Shown here piece by piece: positions 42,245 through 52,188 of a stretch of 64,000 nucleotides of DNA. Made by a program: the position numbers and the translations under genes. The stretch covers positions 1,116,001-1,180,000 of the forward strand of contig QYRS01000004.1 in NCBI GenBank assembly GCA_006503535.1. Reading direction: 5' to 3'. Under the pieces are notes generated by a model. The model did no database searches. It was not told where the DNA came from and saw only the letters and a program-made list of their open reading frames with translations. Within the stretch, counting starts at the first letter, position 1. Every line of letters begins with the position of its first letter. Origin of the DNA: Arthrinium phaeospermum (Eukaryota > Ascomycota > Sordariomycetes > Amphisphaeriales > Apiosporaceae).

Positions 42245-45200
42245 ATCTCCTTTTCGAAAGGAACGTTGTTGGAACGATTGGGGTTCGGGTAGTGTTTTGG
42301 TGGAGATGGGTTTGCTTTTTAGTCGATCTTTTGTTGAATGAGAACTTTTCCTCCCGTGCTAACGTTCATTGTCGTGCCGGAGTACTCTAGAACGAGTTTC
42401 GTTGTGGTTGCTGTGATTCCGCATAGCGAGAAGACTCAGCGAGTGAGACGTGCAAGGATGTAGCTTCCCGTGGCAGAAATGTGTAACTGGTCCGCGTAGT
42501 GGCGAACTGGTCTTATCCGACAGAGTCGATGAGCCCGTCAGGGATGGGCCGGGACTGCTCGGAATGAGTTCTCCGCGCGCCAGACTGGAGCAGCCTCCCG
42601 AAGTTACGCATGTGCCCCATCCATCTCGGCTTGGTACGCAGTAGGTATCCTGTCTGGGGGCTGTGGGACACCGGTAACCATTGTACCAGAACTCGTTCAA
42701 CTTGAATCTGCTGCCACCTCCTGACGCTTCATTCCACATGATTACTTTCCCGGCCCAAGTATCATGTCTGACAATGCCATCCGCATGGCGAAAGATCAGC
42801 CGTCGATAAAAAGACGCCCGTCCTCCATCGCGCCAAACGCGACATCGACGCATTGTATTGACTCCATGGTCCCGAGTAGCATCAGGGGGAAATCGGACCA
42901 CAGGAACTGTGGATAGTCCTCTGTCAAGAACCTGAGAGAGGGTGTGGTACGTGCCGCGCTTCTGACGATGATTCTTTGGTGGCGGTTCATCGGCTCCGGC
43001 CCGGCAGGGAAGCTCTGCCACGTCGTGGACGGCGAAAGCCATGCTGCGAGCCTGCTTTTCTTCCCTCTCAGATTCGTCAACAGGGAGAGTCGTGAGGTCG
43101 TTGAAGTTGATCAAAAAATGGACGAGTTAGACAAGCTGGGCCAAGCTGACCTTCACGATGTAGGCTGTGCCCGCAACAGCTTGAGATCTTGAGGGTGGCC
43201 TAACTATGACAAAAGGAGGCCGCCGTCAAGCATGGCATGCCAGATAGAAGTCCTGCAAAGGAGCTGGCGACTACCTCGCGGCTTCTGGCATCGCAGGTGA
43301 TCGATAGCATGTCGGCCTTGACCGAAGATATGTCGCTCAGCCGGGATTGGATAGCGTATGCCAGCTGATGTGAAGCACCGTTCCGACTGGGTAGTGGTTC
43401 ATGGGGTCCTTCGAGATAGCCCGTGCCATCTGCGACGTGATCATGATGAGGATGACGTTGTAAAGTGCCCTCGCCGACATTGACCACTGTCGGCTGTCTC
43501 CCCGCGACAACCATGAGACCGTTGATGTTGAGTAACCAGGGGGACTGGTTAAAACTCATTGCGATGCTGGATAGTCTCCCAAATGCTTCTCCATCCCAAA
43601 GTATCCCCCCCTCCCTTGCTATAGCCCCCTATCTTGTCTGTATCTGCTCTTTTTGCCTTATTCTTTTCTCTTTCTTTTCTTTTTCTTTAGCTTTTCGCCT
43701 TTCTTTTTCTTTGCCCTCTTTTGTTTCTGGCTCTGATTATCTTTCTCGTCTTTTTTTTCTTTCTTTTTTTTTCTCGCTTTTCCTCCATTCTGTATTGGAA
43801 CGCCGCACTCCCTCCATATACTTGCCCCATTTTCTTTTCTCTCCCTTCCCTCGACTCGTCCCTATCCTCTCTTCCGAAAAGCAGTAGCCTCCAAGTCTCG
43901 ACTGGCATCGCGACATCGACATTCTCCAACTGGGATGGCAAGGCTAGCGGGGATCCCGCTCAGCCAGGACAGCAAATCACGCAATTCCGTGCCCACCATA
44001 TCTCCTTCACTTGTTCCAATCCGCTTGGCGTGACAGGATGTCGGTACCCCGGGATGTATCATTGCTTGGTGGGGATGACGACGCATTAGGGACAGATTCG
44101 TTTGCGTGCATGATGTAGAGATGTCCGACCCTGGGATGGCGATGCCGTCGTAGGGCGACCATGACCCGGTGCCCTCTCCCGCTTCGGATCACAGCAGATT
44201 AAGCCTCCTCGTGAACAGTCGTGCCTGGTGGGGTAGCTGCCGATGGGGGCAGTTCTTCATGAACTGGCTTGACTCCCGCAATGCGAGGAGCTTCTTGGTA
44301 TATCGGTCACTGCTGCCAGCAAGTACCGCATTCGTGGCACCGGAAAATGGGCCCCGGTGAGCTGATTGTAAGAGCATCGCATCCGTGCCTTCTGCGTGGT
44401 GGGTGCCCAAGAAGATGTAGCTCCCGCGTGTTGGAAGCATATCTAGGGAGGTGACTTGTGGCTTGTTGGAGGCTTGATAGATGGCGTATCCGTATCTTGT
44501 GAAAGTGCTCGGGGACGTATCTTAGACCATGCAAAGATTTTAATGGTCTTTAGTTTCCTTCTGAAAGGTCTTCGTGAAAGACATGAAGATCGATGACATT
44601 GAGTCCGGTCACCGGTAAGACCAAGGCAGATGGTCAGCCGCCAGCGACCAGTGAGGTGTCGAACCTCTCGTCAGGCGGCAGTCAGGCTTTGCTTCCTGAA
44701 TAGCCCATAGATCTTCGGTCTTATTGGCAGACGAAGTGATGGACCGTGGTGCAGGCACCGGTTTCCCAGCTGGGTGATGAAGGTGCCGATGTTCGTATGT
44801 TTTGGATAACACCACAGAGATATCAGCTGGGTCTGAGTGAGCCAGTGTTAATTGGGGGTTGATGGTAATGAATATAACTATTTTGGAGCATCTTTGATGT
44901 TTCTTCCCATTTGAATACATATGATCTAAAGCTCAATCATGGAGTTGCCCTTCTTGATGAGACATAACGGGCGTGGTGTTGAAAACATCTCGTGTGAATA
45001 TGTTCTCAACATGGTTGAAGGATGTTTAACATCTTAAATGGCAATGACATGTAATCTGCTTCTTTCCAGTGTTGTAGGTTTACAGTTTCCCAGCTCGCCA
45101 AGCTCCTCATCAGGGGCTGGTTGCTCGTAATTAGCATACTTGCCTCGGGTCAAGGTTTGTTTGGGTAGGGAAGTAATAACATGCACGAAATCTCGTATTT

Positions 45201-46393
45201 GGCGGGTGATTGAGTTCAAATGGTTAATTGGGTTACTGCCAGCACCCATTCCCGTTGATGGTCGGTCACTTCGAGGACAGATTGTGAGGGTTTCCGATGC
45301 GCGTTCGGGGATCAACCGGGATAAATCGGGATCCAGGTGTTTTTTAGATCCCACAATCGTTTCAAGCTGTGGGCTAGGTTGGGGCTCTGTTTGTCTGGTC
45401 CCGAGCAATCCTGGGATCAATCGGATCCGCCCTTGTCCCTTCCAGACCATCCAGATTGACCTTTCGTCGTTCTGCAAGGTTTTAGTACAATCGGCTGGCC
45501 TACAGCATTTGATTGTTGCCCCCTGCTACATCGTCTGCTGCGAAGACAATACCACTAAAGGCAAGGTTGGCGTAGCATGAGAAACCATCAAAAAGAAAGC
45601 CAAATCCACCATGAATTTATCAACATACCATGGTACAGTGGTTATCTGCACAGTTAACTCGTCTTCCTAACCTTGAGGGTTCGATTCCCCTCGTGAGCGT
45701 TACCCTTTGGGACTTCCATCCTGAAGGGCTGGGGCCGTGTCCATCACCCATCAATGATCTATAGGGTCTGGCGTAACACCAACAACGCTCAGTTAGTCCG
45801 AAGTGGCTTGTAGGCACCGGGTGATGCACATGGTAATCTTTTTTCTTTTTTTTTCTTTTTTCTTCTCAACTTTGACTCAGGCCTTCGGGAACATATCGAG
45901 ATCGCACATAACTCTCCGAGTCAGGCAGGTAGGTATTCAGCCAGTGCAGATGATCGATGACATGAGACCATTATCACCAATGGTATTCGTGAATGGTTGT
46001 TGCATGGACGAGATGGGGTTGACAAGATGAGATCGTGTCAAACTGGGATAATCCGCGCACATGCCACAACACTGCAGAAGGGTATTAATATCTAAAACAG
46101 CCAGGGATAAACTCCTGATCTGATAGCACAGGTATGATGCGTACGGTCCGTCCGGTACGATCCAGGACATCGGTCTCGTGTAGCGACTGGTCGTCACCTA
46201 CAACACTCTACATTCCTACACGGCAGAAGCTGGCCAGTCACACGTTGATTTGACACAGAAGCATGCGAGCAAACTTTTATAAACCACTCTATCCATTGAG
46301 TAGTACTAGAATAGCCCAAGGGAAGCATTCCCATACTAGATTGTACCCACCAATCCCCGTATTCCATTATATCGCACCACAACGCCCACCAAA
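42245..46393. other. Gene-poor 4-kb stretch
   Basis: Several overlapping short frames occur on both strands (for example minus strand 42359-43114, 43200-43559 and 44609-44920). Some read like protein locally (MLLGTMESIQCVDVAFG near 42850), but none has a start, splice sites and consistent codon bias together, so I treat them as relics or chance. About 43600-43810 is a 200-bp nearly pure pyrimidine tract. A tRNA-like element is at 45623-45699. T/C tracts recur at 45838-45870. Confidence 0.4.
45623..45699 (+). tRNA. tRNA-like element, probably degenerate
   Basis: An A-box-like TGGTACAGTGG (45631-45641) and a perfect B-box GGTTCGATTCC (about 45678-45688) are spaced as in a tRNA gene. A D-arm GTAC/GCAC and the start of a CGTGAGCG acceptor 3' half can be drawn. 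The 5' acceptor half pairs poorly, the T stem has a mismatch and the anticodon stem cannot be made regular (CCT is one possible anticodon). It is probably a decayed tRNA or the head of a tRNA-derived SINE, not a working tRNA. Confidence 0.3.
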
Positions 46394-46399
46394 GAAGAC

Positions 46400-46461
46400 C
46401 GCCGAAGCGGGTTCCGAAAGGTGGCCGCCGAAGCGGTGATGGGAATGGAGACTGCCGAAGC
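46400..46461 (-). repeat. GCTTCGGC hairpin cluster 3 (minus strand)
   Basis: On the minus strand, CGCTTCGGCG (46400-46409 and 46426-46435) and GCTTCGGC (46454-46461), spaced about 26 bp, lie 78-139 bp past the stop codon of the minus-strand gene at 46539-47693, again in that gene's sense orientation. The flanking stem pair varies (C-G, T-A) while the TTCG loop is kept. Confidence 0.7.
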
Positions 46462-46538
46462 GTGATGGGCATAATCCGCGATGGTACCTCACCAGAAGAT
46501 GTATATCAGACCCAGAATTACCCCCAGTACAAAGCCGC

Positions 46539-47693
46539 CTATTTCGCGGACCCAGGGGAGAGGCTCATCACGCTCTTGATCGTTTTCCTGCTGCTGCGCG
46601 TTGCGATCGAGGACGCGTACCTGGTCCGGGTTTTGTTGTGGTGGGGAATTCCGGGAACGACAGGGACTGGGAGCGCAGGCAAGGGATCGTCCGGGACTGG
46701 CCCGGCTGCCACGTTCTCCTCACGGCGGCGGCGAGCTGCTTCTTCTGCTATCTCACGGGCGTGGTGGTCGGGCAGGCGGTTGTGGGCTCGGTAGTACCGA
46801 AGATCACTCGCGATCCGGGAATCGTTGACCCGAGCGGGCGGCGGCTCATTCCCTATGGTGATGCCCGAAGGCGAGATGGACAGTTCCCGACCGTGGTAGG
46901 CAGAGCCGTACCCGCCATACGTGAAGGAAGGGTGGAATGGTCGCTCGTACAGATACCACAGCAGCTTGTCGCGCTCCAGGTGCGCCCTGACTGGCTTGGG
47001 GATGTGGCCGAAGGTGGCGATGTACACGATGGCGACGTCGTAGAAGTAGGCCGGGCCCTGGGCGCGGTCGTACATGATGTTGCGGTATGCCCGGGCGCGG
47101 GAGATGGACTGGCGGGGATTGTAGTGGAAGAGATCATTCTGTATGGCTTCCTTCATGTCGGAATCCCATTCGAAGTGCGCAGCCATCGCAGCGAGGAGTT
47201 CCGTGTGCTTTTGCTGCATGGCCAGGAGATCTTGACCGCCGAGACTGTCCCGGGTGCGCTGCAGTCTGAGCCGCGAGATGTGCCACTCGGCGGGGACTGT
47301 CACGTCTAATCCCCCGAACTTCAGAATGAAGTTGTTACCTTGGGGGACTCGGGCTGGCTGCTCTGCCCACACTTCGGGCGTGATGTATTGGATGAGGAAG
47401 CGGCCAGGATAGACAACAGCTTGTGCTCGCTTTCGCTCTTCTAGGAACATGGCGGCAACAGCCACTGCGCTCAGTCCCGAAATGTTGAAGCCATCGGCTG
47501 CCCACTCTTGGATTCCAGCGGGCTCGGCGATGCCATGGTTCAACAGGTATCGCAATGCTCTCAGAGCTTCTTGTTGCTCGTGGGTTGCTGGTGACGCCAT
47601 TCTGAGCTGGGCGATAACGGCGTGGATTGCCTCAGCTCGGTTGGGCGTCTCTGACTTGTACTGTCGAGTGGCTGTTGCGAGGGGCTGCTCCAT
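46539..47693 (-). CDS. Unrecognised fungal protein (intact tandem paralogue)
   Basis: A single exon of 384 codons from ATG 47693. Sequence blocks include AIHAVIAQLRMASPATHEQQ, ADGFNISGLSAVAVAAMFLE, GNNFILKFGGLDVTVPAEWH and YNPRQSISRARAYRNIMYDR, followed by YFYDVAIVYIATFGHIPKPV. The C-terminus is Arg/Glu- and Pro-rich. No signal peptide, membrane helix or known domain is visible. A clear paralogue, now broken, lies 630 bp upstream on the same strand (48320-49346), so this is a duplicated lineage-specific family. The start is supported by the same context (ACAAGATGGA versus CCAAGATGGA) in the paralogue. The plus-strand frames opposite are shadows. The last 15 codons may be uncertain if a 3' intron was missed. 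Confidence 0.6.
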   Translation of the reverse strand: MEQPLATATRQYKSETPNRAEAIHAVIAQLRMASPATHEQQEALRALRYLLNHGIAEPAGIQEWAADGFNISGLSAVAVAAMFLEERKRAQAVVYPGRFLIQYITPEVWAEQPARVPQGNNFILKFGGLDVTVPAEWHISRLRLQRTRDSLGGQDLLAMQQKHTELLAAMAAHFEWDSDMKEAIQNDLFHYNPRQSISRARAYRNIMYDRAQGPAYFYDVAIVYIATFGHIPKPVRAHLERDKLLWYLYERPFHPSFTYGGYGSAYHGRELSISPSGITIGNEPPPARVNDSRIASDLRYYRAHNRLPDHHAREIAEEAARRRREENVAAGPVPDDPLPALPVPVVPGIPHHNKTRTRYASSIATRSSRKTIKSVMSLSPGSAK

Positions 47694-48319
47694 CTTGTAA
47701 TGTCTGGGCTTGTAAGGGACTGGACGGTATTGCAAGGGATTGGGTGGGATGCTTGGGGAGCATATGGACTTACGCTTTGCAGGCCTGGATGCAACAGGGG
47801 TTTCTTCTCTTGATTCGGATCCAGTGGCTTCGAGGTTGTAATTGGATTGTAAATGTTGACTGGTTGGTCTGGGTTAAACCCGACAAAACGACATTTAGTG
47901 TTTTACGGGCGAAGGGTTCTGAGACCTGTTCCCAAATGAATATGGTCGAACGGAACTGCCAGGTTGTAAACAAGATATTGTTCCAAAGTCCTTCAATTGA
48001 ACCACAATCATCTCTTATGTTATCTAAGGCATTTTTGCGCATTCTCTACTTGGGTAACCTTTACGTTCCCTATTCAGTAGAGTTTTGAAACAATACAGCA
48101 TTTTAGTGGCACATGATTGTTGTTCTGACATACTTCATCCTGGACGTTCACAATACCTACAGCAACGCTGTTCTATGCTCCAGACTGAATCATTAAAACA
48201 GCGCGTGGTTTCCAAAGGCACTATATAGAAAACACAGCGAACAAGAGGTGTGTTTGTGACTGGTCCAATCCCCAGGCTATTGGACAGTAACAATGTGACA
48301 TTGGAATTCTCTGGCTTAC
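47694..48319. other. Spacer between tandem paralogues
   Basis: About 630 bp with no coding frame of merit. It should contain the promoter of the intact paralogue; the segment before 47693 has GT/CT-rich runs. Confidence 0.45.
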
Positions 48320-49346
48320 TAATGTGACTGGTGAAGGCAGGGTCGCATTGCCTTGAACGGGCTCGGCGTCGGCGTCGAAGAATTGTAGTTGCCACGCTGA
48401 GTCGGAGCATTGTAGTTGCCACGCTGCGGGCGGCGGCGGTGGTGGTGAGCCGGGGGAGCATTGAAGTTGTTAGGGTAAGGCAAACTGCGGGCCTGATACG
48501 GAGTCTGAGCGTTGACGTGACCATGCTAAGGTTTCGCGGGGTTGCCCATCATTTCGAGACGAGGCTGGGGGAGCTGGGGGGCGATGTCACCAATGTGGCT
48601 AAAGTTGCCAGTTGTGCCTTGAGAGTGGCATTCTCGACTGCGTAGCGCAGGTTTTCTTGTGCTTCTCCAGGTGATCCTTTATGGGTTTTGGGAGATGACC
48701 AAAGGACACAATGTATGCAGAGTATGGCTACATCGTAGTAGTTGGCGGCGTCCTGGGACCGGTAATCCTTGATGTTCCGGTATGCTCGAGACTTCGAGAG
48801 CTGTCGTCTCGGGTTTCAATGCTGAAGGTCAGCAAGTATGGCTGCCTTCATGTCGTCATCCAATTTGAGGTGGGCCGCCATTGCATCCAAGAGCTCCTCG
48901 TGCTTGGTGCGCATTTCGAGAAGCGTCTCACCAGACAGCTGCTGGCGATTGACAGTCTTGCGCAGTCGGTACATGGACCAGGCTCCCGGGACTGTCACGA
49001 CCCGGTCTCCGAATTGGAGGGAGAACTGCTCCCCGGCGAAGTTCTTAGGCTGCTGGGCCCATGTCTCGGGTCGGACCGAGTCAATGACGAACTGGTCGTC
49101 AAAAACCAAACCAGCGGCCAGGTGACGTTCTTGGTTGAACATCGCCATGACGGCGACCTTGTTCATGCCAGACAGCGAGAAGTTGTTGCTGGCCCATTTG
49201 ACTGGGGCTGCAGGAGGCTCGATGCCATGTATGATGGCATTCTTCAGGGCCTGTCGGGCCTGCTTGATCTCTCGGGATTGACCATCTTCGTGGTCTCTCA
49301 GCTGTTCGATGACCTCTTGAACGATTTCGATCTGGTCTTCCTCCAT
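48320..49346 (-). pseudogene. Broken paralogue of the 46.5-47.7 kb gene
   Basis: From ATG 49346 the frame reads MEEDQIEIVQEVIEQLRDHE and continues with blocks matching the neighbour (ASNNFSLSGMNKVAVMAMFN, EQFSLQFGDRVVTVPGAWSM, ELLDAMAAHLKLDDDMKAAI). At 48816-48818 a TGA replaces the Tyr of the neighbour's H-Y-N-P motif. The same frame goes on with NPRRQLSKSRAYRNI and YYDVAIL. Then a one-base shift near 48705 moves the match (SFGHLPKPIKDHLEKHKK) to another frame. A further segment down to about 48320 encodes a C-terminal tail with repeated QRGNYNAPT / QRGNYNSST. One nonsense change plus one frameshift leave no full product. Confidence 0.7.
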
Positions 49347-49969
49347 CTTGGTGGCTAGGACTGTATCGAGATTGTAAGTTTTGGAAATCAAATTTAGCAG
49401 GGATCAGTACGGACCGATGGGGATTGGTTGGTAGTCGCAGGCGTTGTGATGTTTGCTAGACCTTGGGATTTGGTATGAGAGTTAGAGGTTAAAGGTTGGA
49501 AGTTAGAGGTGGGAGGTTCTAGGAAGCTGATGTATGATGAAATATTTCTTATTTGCCCGGATCTGAATGGAAGTAGGAACAATCAAACATTTCCATTTTC
49601 TTCCCATGTTCAGACACAGCTTTTCATTACTTCTTCACCGGCTCTTCACTAAACAAATTAAGATATTTCTTGGTAACAGAGTCAACTCACACTATTCTTG
49701 CCCAGATAATATGCAAGGCGTGCTAGGATTGTGCAATAATCCATATCGTTATCTTCACTCTACGTCAATGCGTACGCAACTAAAGCAGGAGGTTGGTTCC
49801 TGTGCCAGACTGGCCCCGTTGTCAAATGTGCCAGACGCAAACCGTTATTCTCGAACCCAAGCCACATATGACTTAGCCTCTTCCGTGCGAAGCACGACCC
49901 GGGATCAAACACGCCATCGTGTCAATGGTACCCCCACTGCCTCTACTCCCGGAGCCCAGTATCTCTCGC
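49347..49969. other. Intergenic
   Basis: About 620 bp between the start of the broken paralogue and the 3' end of the P450 gene. A short tandem-like GTTAGAGGTTAAAGGTTGG run is present near 49480-49510. No gene was seen. Confidence 0.45.
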
Positions 49970-51769
49970 CTACAAAGCCCCTTCCGGCATAACGACCTTG
50001 AGTGTCTTCCCCCGCGGCTCCATCAACACAAGAATATCCATGTGCATACTCTGCGGCGTCACCGAAGGCGCCAGCCGACAACCCCGAAACGCGCGGAAGA
50101 AGGCCGCGGCTCCCAGCCGCAGCTCCATGTACGCCAGTTGCTTCCCAATGCACCCGCGGGACCCGGCCCCGAATGGCCCAAATGCGGCTCTGGAGGTCTC
50201 AGACGTCGTACACTCGCCGCCTGGGAGCCAGCGTGTGTGATCGAACCTAGATACGTACGTAGGCAATGTTAGAACCATTTATATCATAATTGAATCAGTA
50301 ACCAGAGGCTATGTACCTCTCAGGGTCGGTGAAGAACCTTGGATCCCGGTGCATCGTGTAGGCCTGCGTCGCGACCTCGGTCCCCGCGGGGAGACAGTAC
50401 CCCCCGAACTCGACGCCGCCGGGCGGGACGATGCGAGGCAACGGAATGGGCGCAGCGCCGTACAACCGCAGAGTCTCCTCGATGACAGCATTGAGGACGG
50501 GCAGCTTCTCGAGCGCCGCATCAGTAATATTCGACGGGCTCCCCTCGACACCCTCCTGGAGTTCCTCCTCGAGGGCCGTCTGAAGGCCGCCGTCTTCGCT
50601 GCTCAGCACCGCCCAGACCAGGTAAGTCAGCGTGTTGGATGTGGTGTCGGTCCCAGCCACCATGAACGCCCCAGCCTCGACGGCGATGTCGGCGTCAGTC
50701 AAAGACCCGCCCTCGACCGGGTCTGCCTCCCGCAGGACTTTAGCGAAGATATTGGCTGTCGTAGAGTCGGACCCCGCCGCTGTCTTCGCGCGGCTGTTCT
50801 CGACGGCGGCCATGCCCTTAGCCATCAGGGATTTGTGGGCATGGAAGTACCTCCAGCGGCTGATGATGGGAAGGCGCTTGAGCACCTCGTAGAGCCACGG
50901 GAACGATAGGGCACCGAACGCGGCGACGTTGGCGATCTTGATCTCGTCGAACCAGGGGTCCGTCTGGTAGGATTGATGGACGGCGTCAGTAGGTACACCA
51001 GTGCTGTGTTTCAGTCTGGATGATACGGCATTGGTGAAACAAAGGGGTAATGAGGAAAAATGCAAAGTGATCGAAAACATACCCGTCCGGCCTTGAGCGA
51101 GTCAAACGACCTCCCAAACATAATAGTCGACACCACATCCGACGCCATCAAATTCCACCACTTCCTCACATCCACCTCCCCCACCGCACTACTCCTTGCC
51201 TCCCCGCGCATCCCCTCCACAGCAGCCACCACCTTCTCTCTTACCATCGCTTCCCACTCCCGCCGCAGCGATGTCGCCGTAAACCCCGTCCCCAGCAACT
51301 TCCTCCGCTGCGAATGGGCCACGGGATCCGTCATCTGGAAGATCCCGTAGGGAGGCCTACCGGCCTCGGTGGGGCCAAAGTAGTGATAGAGATCCGTCTT
51401 GAAGAAGCGGCCGCCGACCCGGTGGATGGCTTTGTAGGCGTCGATGTCGGCAACGAAGACCTGGTTGGGCCCCGTGCGTACGAACGGGCCGAAGCGTTCG
51501 TGGAGCCCGTGGTAGTACTGGACCTGCTGCCGCGAGAGCGACGCGACGGTGGCAGGGAGGGTCGTGAACCTGGCGTGCCAGGCGCCCGGGATGGCGTTGA
51601 GCGGGTTTCGCAGGGCCTGTGGTTTTGGTAGGAGGCCGGGTTAGCGCGTTTTGTACGACAGTAACCTCACGACGACTCGCCGGTGACCTGAACTCACATT
51701 GTAAAGGGCATATAGTAAATACCCTAATGAGAAGGCCAAAGCCACAATGACATAGTTGTGGGACAGCAT
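49970..51769 (-). CDS. Cytochrome P450 monooxygenase
   Basis: Exons 51698-51769, 51083-51616, 50317-50963 and 49970-50246 (introns 81, 119 and 70 bp) give 509 residues, the normal P450 length. Residues 3-22 form the N-terminal ER membrane anchor (SHNYVIVALAFSLGYLLYAL). Signatures: I-helix oxygen-binding AGTDTT (305-310), ExxR as ETLR (365-368), the RW-containing meander (FDHTRW), and the heme loop FGAGSRGCIG with the axial Cys at 450. The third exon's acceptor (TACCAG) was chosen because it alone keeps phase and has a CTGAC branch site; alternative acceptors shift the frame. Substrate unknown. The neighbour on the same strand, 420 bp upstream, is a Zn2Cys6 regulator, so the pair may form part of a specialised-metabolism locus. 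Electron supply would be from NADPH-P450 reductase. Confidence 0.87.
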
Positions 51770-52188
51770 TATGAAGAGCTTCAAGTGGGTTGGCTTGGGC
51801 GGGCTCGTTGTTTCAAGAAGGCGTCTTGTCTCAGGCAGTTCAACGTACAGTCTTGACGGATATCAACTATTATATAGACTTGTATGTGTCATTTGATGGG
51901 TACGGGCCTTCTTTTAGGGCTTACACAGAGTTCATGGCGATGTGGCTTCGGAAAGCCGAACCGTGCCAGGCGTACTTCGGTCGACCAAGACGCTCCCGTC
52001 TAGTCATCAATCGATTGCCAGTCTATGACGGTAGTGATGATGCAGTCAGTGGAGCACGCCTGCATATAACAGCACATTAGCTATACCACACAACACATGA
52101 AAATAGAATGATAGCTACCGCGAGAAGATCTTGCATACAGCAAACACCCTATTACTAAGCGGGTGTTGAGGGTGGAGCGATGCATCTG
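51770..52188. other. Intergenic, promoter of the P450 gene
   Basis: About 420 bp between the P450 start and the transcription factor's stop, both on the minus strand. CGGN and CCG half sites are present in normal number, but no convincing paired Zn2Cys6 binding site could be singled out. Confidence 0.4.

Noticed and set aside
42359..43114. 251-codon minus-strand frame
   Set aside because: Composition unlike coding sequence (many Ser/Thr/Pro/Arg), while another minus-strand frame over part of it reads more protein-like. No splice support for either.
46638..47309. 223-codon plus-strand frame
   Set aside because: Antisense to the intact paralogue at 46539-47693, which is supported by similarity to its tandem relative.
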